Shown here: positions 26,040 through 33,829 of the stretch, in pieces
Numbering within the stretch: position 1 is the stretch's first letter
Layout of the letters: the number at the start of each line of letters is the position of its first letter
NCBI RefSeq assembly: GCF_007830495.1
Contig: NZ_VLKW01000001.1
Coordinates: forward strand, 558,001-622,000
DNA: 64,000 nt
Source of the DNA: Pseudoduganella flava
GTDB lineage: Bacteria > Pseudomonadota > Gammaproteobacteria > Burkholderiales > Burkholderiaceae_D
Reading direction: 5' to 3'
Notes under the pieces: model-generated
Database searches by the model: none
What the model was told of the DNA's origin: nothing
What the model saw: the letters and a program-made list of their open reading frames with translations, nothing else
Program-made: the position numbers and the translations under genes

Positions 26040-26951
26040 TCAGCGGCTTGAGCGGATGCGCAGGCTGCTATCGGTCGCGAGATGCCGCCACAACGCTTCG
26101 GCCACCGGGCCATGGGGTACGTCGGCCCGGCGCGCGATCACCAGCTCCTCGACGCTTCCCGGCAGGTGCCTGCCGGCGAGCGACACGAGCCGGCCAGCGC
26201 GCAGCTCCTTGTCGACCAGGTGGCGGGGCAGGTGGCCCCACGCGAGGCCGCGCAGGACCACCTCCTTCTTGATCGCCAGGTCCGGCACCGTGCATTGCGG
26301 CGCGCCGGCTATCATGAAGTGGTCGGGGCCGGGTTTGCTGCGTGCCGTGTCGCGCAGCACCGCCTGCGTCAAGCCGCGCAGGTCTTCCGGCCGCAACGCT
26401 TTTTTCGCCGGCCAGGATGGCAGGAAGCCCGGCGCTGCTACGGGCAAGAAAGCCACCTTGCCCAGCGCGGTCCACTCCAGCCGCGGATCGTGCCGGTCCA
26501 CGCTGTGCACGATCAGGTCGGCCTCGCCGTCGCGCAGCCGTTCGATGGGGCCGCCCACGGCTTCCACCGCCAGATGCAGCCGGGTGCCGGAATGTGCGGC
26601 GAAGAAGCGGCTCAGCGAGGCCAGCGCCGGGGCGGGCGGGCAGAAGTCGCCGATCACCACGCGCAACTCGCTTTCCTCGCCCATCGCCAGCTGCGCCGCG
26701 TAGCGCCGCAGGCCCTGCATCTCGTGCAGCACGGCGCGTGCCTTCTGGTGGAATGCGCGTCCCGCTTCCGTCAACCTGACGCGGTAGCCGCCGCGGTCCA
26801 GCAGCGCGATGCCGAGCTGCCGCTCCAGCTTCGCCACCGCCGCGAACACGGCGGGGTGCGTGCGGTGCAGCGCCTGCGCCGCGGCCTGGAACCCGCCGTG
26901 CGCCACCACCGCGTCGAAGCACTGCAACTCCTGCAGCGTGAACTCGTGCAT
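26040..26951 (-). CDS. LysR-family transcriptional regulator
   Basis: 303 aa. N-terminal winged helix-turn-helix (~1-60): LQELQCFDAVVAHGGFQAAA, then HPAVFAAVAKLERQLGIALLDR. The LysR substrate domain fills the rest (LRVVIGDFCPPAPALASL, VAFLPVAAPGFLPSWP). ATG 26951 is preferred to GTG 26957 because GAGGAAG is well spaced for it. It is divergent from the pcaD-like gene across 97 nt and is the obvious candidate to control it. Confidence 0.92.
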   Translation of the reverse strand: MHEFTLQELQCFDAVVAHGGFQAAAQALHRTHPAVFAAVAKLERQLGIALLDRGGYRVRLTEAGRAFHQKARAVLHEMQGLRRYAAQLAMGEESELRVVIGDFCPPAPALASLSRFFAAHSGTRLHLAVEAVGGPIERLRDGEADLIVHSVDRHDPRLEWTALGKVAFLPVAAPGFLPSWPAKKALRPEDLRGLTQAVLRDTARSKPGPDHFMIAGAPQCTVPDLAIKKEVVLRGLAWGHLPRHLVDKELRAGRLVSLAGRHLPGSVEELVIARRADVPHGPVAEALWRHLATDSSLRIRSSR

Positions 26952-27048
26952 GTTCACTTCCTCTACAAAGACTGACGGAACATTGTAATTTCTTTCGCAT
27001 CCGCCCGGTTCTACGATGGCGCCGGTACATCAATCAATGGAGGACAGC

Positions 27049-27840
27049 ATGAACGACACCATCCGGCTGGGCGACGGCACGTCGCTGGCGTATCGTCTGG
27101 ACGGCGCGGCGGACAAGCCCGTGCTGATCCTGTCCAATTCGATCGCGACGGACATGACGATGTGGGACGACAACGTGCCGGTACTGGCGCGCCATTTCCG
27201 CGTGCTGCGTTACGACACGCGCGGCCATGGCCGTTCGGGCGCGCCGCCCGGCGCCTACTCGCTGGACCGCCTGGGGCGCGACGTGCTGGAGCTGATGGAC
27301 CGGCTGGAGATCCGCCACGCGCATTTCCTTGGCCTGTCGCTGGGCGGCTTCATCGGCCAGTGGCTGGGCGTGCGCGCGCCGGAGCGCGTCGACCGCCTCA
27401 TCCTCAGCAATACCGCACCCTGGCTGGATGGCCCGTTCGAGGAGATGATCGCCGCGCTGTACGACGGTAAGCCGATGACGGAGTTCGCCCAGATGTTCCT
27501 GGCGAACTGGTTCCCGGCGCGGATGCGCGAGACCGACGCCGCGACCATGGCGCGCTTCCACGCGATGATCATGAAGACGCCGCCGCAGGGGCTGGCCGGC
27601 GCGTTCGCGGCGGTGCGCGATGCCGACCTGCGGTCCGTGCTGCGCCTGATCGACCGGCCCACACTCGTCATCGGCGGCGCGCACGATACCGTGACGCTGC
27701 CCGAACACAGCGAGCAGATCGCGGCGGCGATACCCGGTGCGCAGCTGGCCATCCTGCCGGCGGTGCACCTGCCGAACGTGGAGATGGCGCGGGCCTACGA
27801 GGAGCGGGTGCTGGCGTTCCTGGGCGGCTCGGGTTCCTGA
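27049..27840 (+). CDS. pcaD: 3-oxoadipate enol-lactonase-like alpha/beta hydrolase
   Basis: 263 aa alpha/beta hydrolase. N-terminal LGDGTSLAYRLDGAADKPVL, nucleophile elbow LGLSLGGFIGQWLG (Ser ~97), acid in IGGAHDTVTLPEH and base in AVHLPNVE. Overall similarity is to PcaD, which opens beta-ketoadipate enol-lactone in the protocatechuate pathway. No other pca genes are nearby, so the true substrate may differ. Start 27049 has a GGAGGA site; an in-frame upstream ATG at 27016 does not. Confidence 0.82.
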   Translation: MNDTIRLGDGTSLAYRLDGAADKPVLILSNSIATDMTMWDDNVPVLARHFRVLRYDTRGHGRSGAPPGAYSLDRLGRDVLELMDRLEIRHAHFLGLSLGGFIGQWLGVRAPERVDRLILSNTAPWLDGPFEEMIAALYDGKPMTEFAQMFLANWFPARMRETDAATMARFHAMIMKTPPQGLAGAFAAVRDADLRSVLRLIDRPTLVIGGAHDTVTLPEHSEQIAAAIPGAQLAILPAVHLPNVEMARAYEERVLAFLGGSGS

Positions 27841-27846
27841 TGTCGG

Positions 27847-28770
27847 CTACAAGCCCTGGCGCCGCAGCGCCTCGATCTCGTAGTCGGCATCGTCGACGAG
27901 GCGCTCCCACCCGTCGAACTTGCCGACACCCAGCGAGCGGGCCATCGACAGCAGCAGGCTCTGGCCGGCAACTGGACGCTCCGGCATCAGCTGGTAGACG
28001 GGATCGGCGTAGGCTGCCTGCGGCGTCGTGATCGTCCAGCCCATTTCCTTGAACTGCGCGATCACGTCGTCCAGCCACAGCGCGTTGATCAGGTTATGGT
28101 GCAGCAGGATCACCTGGGGGATGTCGCGCCCCTGCACGGTGTGCGCGAGGGCGCGGTACGCCAGCGCGCGCTGCCGCACGTGCGCGAGGTAGGCGGCGCG
28201 GATCGGCGCCACATCCGCCTGCGGGTTCTTGCCAAGCACCTCGGCCAGCTTGCCGTCCAGGCGCCAGTCGCTCGTGTCCAGCGTCACGTAGGCATTGCGG
28301 TAGCCGTGCGTGCGCAGGAAGGCGCGCATGCCGTCGCGCTTCTCGGGCGTGCCGCCTTCGCGCAGGTAGGTGAAGCGGAACCATTTCACGTAGCCGGGCA
28401 GCGGCGCGATGATGCGGTCGCAGTCGAGCAGCTCCTGCTGGTAGGCCGGCAGCGGCACCTTGTCCAGGTCCGGGTGCGTCATCGTGTGATTGCCGATCGC
28501 GTGACCGGCTTCGCCCCAGGCCCGCGCCAGCGCCAAGCCTTCCGGGCGGTTGGCGCCATTGCCTGCGGTGAGCAGCAGTGCGGCGCGCACGTTGTGGCGG
28601 GCCAGCGCGGCGAGGATCGCGGCATTGCGTTCGGCCGGCGACAGGCGCGGCGTCGCGTCCAGGCTCGGTCCATCGTCGAACGTGAACGCGACCGATTGGG
28701 CGGACGCGGGCAGGGCGGACAGCAGCGCAACCAGCAAGGCAAGGACTGCGGCAGGCAGGCGAATGGTCAT
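27847..28770 (-). CDS. secreted polysaccharide deacetylase
   Basis: 307 aa with a signal peptide (~1-24, LLSALPASAQS). NodB-fold carbohydrate esterase family 4: VAFTFDDGPSLD (metal Asp pair), IGNHTMTHPDLDK (HxxxH), then VTLDTSDWRLD and VILLHHNLINALWLDDVI. These motifs support a zinc-dependent N- or O-deacetylase acting on cell-wall or exopolysaccharide. It converges on the pcaD-like gene and is divergent from the acyltransferase pair. Confidence 0.9.
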   Translation of the reverse strand: MTIRLPAAVLALLVALLSALPASAQSVAFTFDDGPSLDATPRLSPAERNAAILAALARHNVRAALLLTAGNGANRPEGLALARAWGEAGHAIGNHTMTHPDLDKVPLPAYQQELLDCDRIIAPLPGYVKWFRFTYLREGGTPEKRDGMRAFLRTHGYRNAYVTLDTSDWRLDGKLAEVLGKNPQADVAPIRAAYLAHVRQRALAYRALAHTVQGRDIPQVILLHHNLINALWLDDVIAQFKEMGWTITTPQAAYADPVYQLMPERPVAGQSLLLSMARSLGVGKFDGWERLVDDADYEIEALRRQGL

Positions 28771-28892
28771 CGGATGTCTCCTGAAGTGCGGGCCGTGCAG
28801 TGTAACCGACGGCCGCGCAACAGCGGAAAAGCTAAAAGCTTGCCAAAAATAGAAATGGAAATGACAATGGATTTTTCACGCGCGGAGGCCGG

Positions 28893-29900
28893 ATGCGCTC
28901 GGAACAGCTCACTTACCTCGACGGCTGGCGCGGCCTTGCGATCCTGTTGCTGCTGGTCGGCCACTTCCTGCCCGTGCCGGGCGTGAACCTGGGCGCCGTC
29001 GGCGTGCGGCTGTTCTTCGCCTTGTCGGGCTTCCTGATGGCACGCCTGCTGATCACGCAGCGCGTGCCGATCGCACGGTTTCTTCGCCGTCGCATCGCCC
29101 GCATCTTCCCCGCCGCCTATGTGTTCCTGGCCATGACCGTGATCGCTTGCGCCGTCGCGGGGATGCCCGTGTCGTGGCCGGAAACGCTGGCCGCGGCGAC
29201 GTACCTGAACAACTACTTCCCCGGCGAGCTGGGACACGCGGTCATGCCGTTCGGGCACTTCTGGTCGCTGTGCGTCGAGGAGCACAGCTACCTGCTGCTG
29301 GCCGTCCTCGCAGTGCTGGCCGGGCGGGCGCGCGGCACGATGCTGCTGCTCGTGGCGCTGTGCCTGGGCGTCAGCATTGCGGCGGGCTCCTGGTACGTGG
29401 CGCACTACACGGGCCGGCCGCTGACGGGCATGCTGCTGCATACGGAAGTCGCGGGCTTCACGCTGTTTGCATCCGTGTTCCTGTACCTGGCGCTCGGCGA
29501 GCGGCGCATCGCCGTGCCCACCGTCGCGTGGGCTGCGATCCTTTGCGCGGCATTCGTCACGCAGTGGTGGTCGGTGCCGGTGCTGGTGCAGCTGTACGTG
29601 GGCGGCGTGCTGTTCGCGCTGGCGCTGAACCTGCTGCCGTCGGCCACGCCGCTGGTGCAGCGGGTGCTGTCGTGGCGGCCGTTGCGAATGCTCGGCATGT
29701 GGTCGTATTCGCTGTACCTGTGGCAGCAGCCCGCCTACCTGTATGGCGACGGCTCGTGGACGCAGCGCCTCGCCGGCCTGGCGCTGTCCATCGCGGCCGG
29801 CGTGCTGTCGTTCTATCTGGTGGAGCAGCCGGCGCGGCGCTACCTGAACCGCAAGTGGGATGCCGCGCCGGCGCCGCTGCCGCAACGGGCGGCCGCATGA
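28893..29900 (+). CDS. membrane acyltransferase (acyltransferase family 3)
   Basis: 335 aa, about 10 membrane helices. The OafA/NodX-type start LTYLDGWRGLAILLLLVGHF and the periplasmic GHFWSLCVEEHSYLLL motif are clear; these proteins O-acylate surface polysaccharides. The last helix is followed by VEQPARRYLNRKW, the usual end of the family. Its stop overlaps the next acyltransferase gene by 4 nt (ATGA). Confidence 0.9.
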   Translation: MRSEQLTYLDGWRGLAILLLLVGHFLPVPGVNLGAVGVRLFFALSGFLMARLLITQRVPIARFLRRRIARIFPAAYVFLAMTVIACAVAGMPVSWPETLAAATYLNNYFPGELGHAVMPFGHFWSLCVEEHSYLLLAVLAVLAGRARGTMLLLVALCLGVSIAAGSWYVAHYTGRPLTGMLLHTEVAGFTLFASVFLYLALGERRIAVPTVAWAAILCAAFVTQWWSVPVLVQLYVGGVLFALALNLLPSATPLVQRVLSWRPLRMLGMWSYSLYLWQQPAYLYGDGSWTQRLAGLALSIAAGVLSFYLVEQPARRYLNRKWDAAPAPLPQRAAA

Positions 29901-30931
29901 GTGGGAACATGAGCGGCCGGCCGACGGCGGCGGACAGCGTCAACCTTGACTTCCTGCGTGCCGTGGCCGTGCTGTGCGTGTTTGGCTCGCACGTGTACGC
30001 GGTGCTGACGCGCCGCCCCACCGAGCTGACGCACCACATCGGCCAGCTCGGCGTGATCATGTTCTTCGTGCACACGAGCCTCGTGCTGATGGGATCCCTG
30101 CAGCGCAGCCGGCGCTGGGGCTGGGCGCTGGTGGCGGAATTCTTCGTGCACCGGGCATTCCGCATCTATCCGCTGGCCGTCGTGTGCGTGCTGATCGCGG
30201 CACTGCTGCCGGATGCGCAGTGGACCGCGCGGCAGCTTGCCGCGAACCTGACGCTGACGCAGAACCTGTTGTACGAGGAATCGATGGTGGGCGGGCTGTG
30301 GACGTTGCCGATCGAGGTGCAGATGTATGTCGCGCTGCCGTTCCTGTTCATCGCCTTTCGTACGCGTGCGTGGTACTGGCTGCTGGGCGTGTGGCTGCTG
30401 GCACTGGTCGTGGGCACGGTGCAGTCATACGTATCCGGCCGGCTCGTCGTGCTGAGCTACGCACCGTGCTTCCTGCCCGGCCTGATCGCTTGGAAGCTGG
30501 GCCGCCGTGCCACGCTGCCCGGCTGGCTCTGGCCTCTCGGCATGCTGCTAGCGGCGCTGCCCTGGCTCGCGTCGGCCGGTAACCAGATGGAGCCGCGCTG
30601 GCTCACGTGCCTGCTGCTGGGCCTTGCGATTCCCTGGTTTCGCGAGATGCCGTGGCGCTGGCTCAACGCCGCAAGCCACACGCTCGCGCAATACAGCTAC
30701 GGCATCTACCTGACCCACTATGCGGCATTGATGGTGGCGTTCCGGCAGATGGGCGATGTGCCGTTCGCGGGGCAGGTGCTGGCGTTCGCCGCCATGGCCA
30801 CGCTGTGGCCATACCTGGCGTTTCACCTCGTCGAGCGGCCGATGATGGCGCTGGGCCGGCGGGTCGGCGGCAGGGTGGCGGATGCCGTGGCTGCACGGTC
30901 CGCGCGGCGCGCTGCCGGCGTGCCGGCCTGA
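29897..30931 (+). CDS. second membrane acyltransferase (acyltransferase family 3)
   Basis: 344 aa, about 10 helices, coupled to the previous acyltransferase gene. VNLDFLRAVAVLCVFGSHVY and FVHRAFRIYPLAVVCV at the start, GGLWTLPIEVQMYVALPFLF in the middle and AFHLVERPMMALG at the end match the family. The two paralogues are quite diverged, so they probably modify different sites or use different acceptors. No glycosyltransferases lie near. Confidence 0.9.
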   Translation: MSGNMSGRPTAADSVNLDFLRAVAVLCVFGSHVYAVLTRRPTELTHHIGQLGVIMFFVHTSLVLMGSLQRSRRWGWALVAEFFVHRAFRIYPLAVVCVLIAALLPDAQWTARQLAANLTLTQNLLYEESMVGGLWTLPIEVQMYVALPFLFIAFRTRAWYWLLGVWLLALVVGTVQSYVSGRLVVLSYAPCFLPGLIAWKLGRRATLPGWLWPLGMLLAALPWLASAGNQMEPRWLTCLLLGLAIPWFREMPWRWLNAASHTLAQYSYGIYLTHYAALMVAFRQMGDVPFAGQVLAFAAMATLWPYLAFHLVERPMMALGRRVGGRVADAVAARSARRAAGVPA

Positions 30932-30935
30932 CGCT

Positions 30936-31340
30936 TCAAAACGGCAGCGGGCGTTCCAGCGACAGCGAGGCCGCGCCGATCGGCCCGGCCTCGCTGGCCG
31001 CATGCACCTCGAACACGCACTCGCGGCACGTCAGCCACGCAGGCAGCGCGAAGATGTGATCGATCGTATAGGCCGCATCGGGCCGGCCCGGTGGCGGCGC
31101 CACGGCAGCATCCTCGTATGTGATCCAGTCGATCTCCTGGCCGTGCGCGCGCAGCGACAGCGCGAGCCGAGACAGCGGCGCGTCTGCATCGGCCTCCACG
31201 CACACCCAGATGCACAAACCCGTCAATGAGCCGGGCGCGTCAAGCAGGATGCGGTCGCGTGCCGCGCCGATGAACCGGATCGATTCCGCATCGGCATTCT
31301 CGACATCGTCCACGAACGCGCACACGAGGCGCGGCGGCAT
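30936..31340 (-). CDS. hypothetical protein coupled to the phage repressor
   Basis: 134 aa. Starts MPPRLVCAFVDDVENADAES and has a compact alpha/beta pattern (LTGLCIWVCVEADAD, LALSLRAHGQEIDWITYED). It resembles the small DUF6941-like proteins of phage or mobile regions, but I do not recognise it firmly. The start codon shares one base with the stop of the repressor gene (TGATG), so it is translated with the repressor and may modulate it. The 3' end abuts the acyltransferase gene, marking the left edge of the phage-derived block. Confidence 0.6.
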   Translation of the reverse strand: MPPRLVCAFVDDVENADAESIRFIGAARDRILLDAPGSLTGLCIWVCVEADADAPLSRLALSLRAHGQEIDWITYEDAAVAPPPGRPDAAYTIDHIFALPAWLTCRECVFEVHAASEAGPIGAASLSLERPLPF

Positions 31341-32053
31341 CAGATGTTCTCGCTCTTTTTCAGCACGACGCGGCCGACGATCAGGCAACCGGCGCCGTCG
31401 CACAGCTTGCGCGGGAAGCGGCGCTGGTCCGGGTTGTCGGACGTGAGCCACCAATGGCCGGCATCGCGCGTCAGGCGCTTGATCACGGCCTCGCCTTCGT
31501 AGTTGACGGCGAAGACCTGGCCGTCGGCCGGCGTCTTGTCGGCCGTGTTGACGACGACGAGATCGCCCCGGTACAGCCGCGGTTCCATGCTCTCGCCGGT
31601 GACTTCGATGGCGATCAGGTCGTCCGGGTTGTAGCGGTTGCGGGCGATCCAGTCCTCTTCCAGGTTGAATGCCTGGCCCACTTCGTCATCCGGATCGACG
31701 GAAAAGCCGACGATCCCGGCGGACAGGCGCAGCTTCACACGCCGGATCTGCACGACGCCCGGGCTGTCCCCATTGATCGGCCGGATGCGCAGGAACTCCT
31801 GCGCCGCCGCGCGTTCGGCTGCCTCGACGATCGCGCCGTGGTCGAAAAACATCGCCGGCAGCGACAGATCGCTTTCCAGCTTGCGGGCGATCTTCTCGCT
31901 GAAGGCACGGCCCTCGCGGTAGGTGGACGACAGGATTTGCGATATGCGCGCCTCGCTCCAGCCGCTGGCATCCGCCAGCGCCTTGCGCAGCCCGCCGTAC
32001 TGGTCGCGGATCAGCGACGTCAGGCGTTCTCTTCGGTGTTGGTACATGTTCAT
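31340..32053 (-). CDS. S24-family phage repressor (HTH + LexA-like peptidase)
   Basis: 237 aa. The N-terminal helix-turn-helix covers ~5-65 (LRKALADASGWSEARISQIL). The C-terminal LexA/CI-type self-cleavage domain has the Ala-Gly site in KLRLSAGIVGF, the nucleophile in EVTGESMEPRLYRGDLVVV and the general-base Lys in EAVIKRLTR. Such proteins hold lytic genes off until RecA* triggers cleavage, so the tail block is probably induced by DNA damage. Start ATG 32053 or 32047. A 17-bp palindrome lies 27 nt upstream, between this gene and the rightward genes. Confidence 0.88.
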   Translation of the reverse strand: MNMYQHRRERLTSLIRDQYGGLRKALADASGWSEARISQILSSTYREGRAFSEKIARKLESDLSLPAMFFDHGAIVEAAERAAAQEFLRIRPINGDSPGVVQIRRVKLRLSAGIVGFSVDPDDEVGQAFNLEEDWIARNRYNPDDLIAIEVTGESMEPRLYRGDLVVVNTADKTPADGQVFAVNYEGEAVIKRLTRDAGHWWLTSDNPDQRRFPRKLCDGAGCLIVGRVVLKKSENI

Positions 32054-32067
32054 CCCATCATTAGACC

Positions 32068-32128
32068 GTAAATTTACCATTTGATAAATTATCAAACGCT
32101 TGACTCGAACTATAGCAATTGATAAAGT
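32068..32128 (+). promoter_or_regulatory. repressor operators and rightward early promoter
   Basis: GTAAATTTAC (32068-32077) and TTTGATAAATTATCAAA (32080-32096) are perfect palindromes, and ATTGATAAAG (from 32119) is a further half-site. TTGACT (32100-32105), 17 nt, then TAAAGT (32123-32128) form a plausible sigma-70 promoter for the rightward genes. The operator abuts the -35, so bound repressor would block it. Confidence 0.65.
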
Positions 32129-32215
32129 TCACTGCAAGCGACGAAATAGATTTTTGCGTTGGCTCAAACAAACGGTTGGAACTTTTGTCGCGCGAAACAA
32201 CAGGGAGGAGTGAAC

Positions 32216-32368
32216 ATGCAAGGTCAGAACGGGGTATCGACGGTATCCGATCAACACAGGCCGGCGCCGGGGCCGGCACAGCGGCGTACCCGGCAGCGGA
32301 ACCGGGCGTTGCCGCAGCGCGGCCTGCCCACGCTGCGGCGGGCAGGCGGGGAGGGCCGTCATGTCTGA
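32216..32368 (+). CDS. small basic protein, first rightward gene of the phage block
   Basis: 50 aa, starting MQGQNGVSTVSDQHRPAPG and ending in an Arg-rich tail (QRRTRQRNRALPQRG). Support comes from a very strong ribosome site (GGAGGAG, 7 nt from ATG) right after the rightward promoter and from an 8-nt overlap with the next gene. Position matches Cro or early regulators, but no HTH is visible. Function unknown. Confidence 0.5.
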   Translation: MQGQNGVSTVSDQHRPAPGPAQRRTRQRNRALPQRGLPTLRRAGGEGRHV

Positions 32369-32783
32369 ACATCGCCTCCCGCGCCGCGACAGCGGCATCC
32401 ACCGCGCGCTCGGCGTGCTGCTCGAACTGGGCGACGGCGCCACGCCCGAAGAGTGGCGCGAAGCGTTCGACGGCGGGCTGACGGCGCACCAGTTCCACCA
32501 GGGCGTGATCGAAGTGCTGGTGCGGCACCGGATGGCGCGGCGCGACGGCGGCTACGGCGTGACGGACATCGGCCGCGCGATGCTGGGATTGCCGCCGCTG
32601 GCAGTCCCCGTGTCCTGCGGCGAGCTTGCCCAGCCGCGCGTGGCGCCGTCGTTCCGGCCACTACGGCGCGGCAACCGGGGCCCGTCGATCATCCGGGCCG
32701 GGGCCTTCGATTATCGCGACACGCCTTCCCTGATGGGCGGGCAGCGCGTGCCATACCGCAGCGACGCCGCCGCACCGCGGTAA
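32361..32783 (+). CDS. phage-block hypothetical protein, possible winged-helix regulator
   Basis: 140 aa. The first ~75 residues are helical and end in a beta turn (HRALGVLLELGDGATPEEWR, QFHQGVIEVLVRHRMARRDGGYGVTDIG), which resembles a small winged helix. The C-terminal half is Arg/Pro-rich and looks disordered. It overlaps the preceding small gene by 8 nt. I do not recognise a family; early regulation is inferred from position. Confidence 0.55.
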   Translation: MSEHRLPRRDSGIHRALGVLLELGDGATPEEWREAFDGGLTAHQFHQGVIEVLVRHRMARRDGGYGVTDIGRAMLGLPPLAVPVSCGELAQPRVAPSFRPLRRGNRGPSIIRAGAFDYRDTPSLMGGQRVPYRSDAAAPR

Positions 32784-32807
32784 CGACAGTAACAGCAGGA
32801 GCAGAAC

Positions 32808-33287
32808 ATGAATGCAGTAATGAACGACACGATGATGAAACCGAACCGGTACGCGATGCCCCCGATTTCCCCAGCGCTCGAGCGCCAGCGCGAGCTGGCC
32901 GGGCGTCTCGACAACTGGCGCCGCGTCGTCAGTGGACCGCTGACGCGGGCGGCGAGCTGCTGCGCGCTGTGGGCGCGCTGGTACGTGTCGTCGCGGGTCG
33001 GCGAGACGATGCCGGCCGAAGACCTGGCGGAGCTGAAGGCGCAGCCGGTGCGCCCGCTGGTTTCCGCCGACCAGCTGGACGGCTGGATGATCGAAGCCGC
33101 ATGGCGCACGCTGGGCGACTACAACGACCGCATGGCGCTGAAGGCGAAGTACATCTATCAGATGCCGGATGAACGGATCCGCTTGAAGCTGAAGGGCGTG
33201 CGCGGCTCGCACGTGAAACTGGTGGTGGCGCGCGCCGAACGCAATCTGCTGGCGGTGCTGGCGGCGGTGGAGCGCGCCGCGAGCTGA
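32808..33287 (+). CDS. probable phage late-gene regulator (antiterminator-like)
   Basis: 159 aa. The C-terminal ~60 residues (WRTLGDYNDRMALKAKYIYQ, then MPDERIRLKLKGVRGSHVKL) look like the sigma-region-4/HTH-type module of phage Q-like antiterminators and RinA-type late regulators. N-terminal ~40-70 has Trp and Cys residues (TRAASCCALWARWY). RBS GGAGCAG is present. It lies just before a leader with two promoters and two terminators that precede the tail operon, exactly where an antiterminator gene sits in lambdoid phages. Assignment is inference. Confidence 0.55.
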   Translation: MNAVMNDTMMKPNRYAMPPISPALERQRELAGRLDNWRRVVSGPLTRAASCCALWARWYVSSRVGETMPAEDLAELKAQPVRPLVSADQLDGWMIEAAWRTLGDYNDRMALKAKYIYQMPDERIRLKLKGVRGSHVKLVVARAERNLLAVLAAVERAAS

Positions 33288-33307
33288 AGGGCCGCAATGC
33301 GAGATCG

Positions 33308-33332
33308 AGACCCGCGCGAGCGGGTTTTTTTT
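33308..33332 (+). terminator. terminator after the late regulator gene
   Basis: CCCGC (33311-33315), GCGA loop, GCGGG (33320-33324) and eight T (33325-33332), 20 nt after the regulator stop. It isolates early transcripts from the leader region. Confidence 0.88.
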
Positions 33333-33389
33333 CGCTCGTACCAAGGAGGTCGCAGGTTGCGGCAACAGGAAAAAAATATCGACATGCCC

Positions 33390-33418
33390 CTTGATACCGT
33401 TTTTCGCCCCCGTTACGA
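33390..33418 (+). promoter_or_regulatory. late promoter copy A
   Basis: TTGATA (33390-33395), 17-nt spacer, TACGAT (33413-33418). The downstream CATCGACAACGTG and a TTCCC-GCC-GGGAG stem-loop are shared with copy B. Transcription would start near 33425. Confidence 0.65.
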
Positions 33419-33566
33419 TGACTCCATCGACAACGTGATCGCCGGGTCTGCCCCGTGCCTGTGGCTCTGCCAACGACTTCGCTTCCCGCCGGGAGGCGCA
33501 CGGTCGTCGGCAGCGGCCGCGGCGAAACCAGGCGGCCCAGAGGACGAAGAAATTTTCGCGATCCCC

Positions 33567-33595
33567 CTTGATACCCGTTGCCGGCATCGATACGA
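33567..33595 (+). promoter_or_regulatory. late promoter copy B
   Basis: TTGATA (33567-33572), 17-nt spacer, TACGAT (33590-33595): the same -35, spacing and -10 as copy A although the spacer sequence differs. Transcription would start near 33602. Confidence 0.65.
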
Positions 33596-33601
33596 TGCAT
33601 T

Positions 33602-33746
33602 CATCGACAACGTGTTTTGCCGGGGTGTCCCGAGCCTTCAGCCGATCCGGCGCTTCCCTGTGGGAGGCGCACGATCGCCTGGAAGTAAAAGCCGATGTCG
33701 ACCGATGAACTTCGCACCCAACGACCCGCGCAAGCGGGTTTTTTTT
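33602..33746 (+). ncRNA. putative terminated leader RNA of the tail operon
   Basis: From promoter copy B to the terminator at 33724-33746 gives an RNA of ~145 nt with internal hairpins and no convincing open frame. It is the positional equivalent of the short leader RNA made from the lambda late promoter in the absence of Q. Transcripts from copy A would be ~320 nt. Confidence 0.4.
33724..33746 (+). terminator. leader terminator 1
   Basis: CCCGC, GCAA loop, GCGGG and eight T (33739-33746). Nearly identical to the terminator at 33308-33332. Confidence 0.88.
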
Positions 33747-33785
33747 CGCCGGTACGCAACTGCGCTGCCGGCGATCCTGCAACAG

Positions 33786-33812
33786 GCCCGCCGATGAGCG
33801 GGCTTTTTTTTT
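33786..33812 (+). terminator. leader terminator 2
   Basis: GCCCGC (33786-33791), CGATGA loop, GCGGGC (33798-33803) and nine T. It ends only 17 nt before the tail tube start, so late transcription must read through it. Confidence 0.88.
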
Positions 33813-33829
33813 CTTTGAAAGGAAGTCCC

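Larger units (their letters stand above)
33383..33677 (+). repeat. imperfect tandem duplication containing two promoters
   Basis: Unit A (33383-33505) and unit B (33560-33677) share blocks CCCCTTGATACC, TACGATG, CATCGACAACGTG, GCCGGG and GGGAGGCGCACG-TCG in the same order. Alignment needs an ~8-nt gap, so the reading frame is not kept and the units are unlikely to be coding. The stem TTCCC/GGGAG is kept while its loop differs (GCC versus TGT). Confidence 0.7.

Noticed and set aside
33383-33677. Leader duplication as a CRISPR or integron-like array
   Set aside because: Only two diverged units with promoters inside, no regular spacers and no cas or integrase genes.
32661-33782. 373-codon minus-strand frame opposite the late regulator and leader
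   Set aside because: Translations of terminator stems and the promoter duplication explain the repeats in it; there is no ribosome site.
33297-33797. 166-codon plus-strand frame across the duplicated leader
   Set aside because: It runs through terminators and both promoters, and the two repeat units align only with a gap that breaks the frame, so it is not coding.
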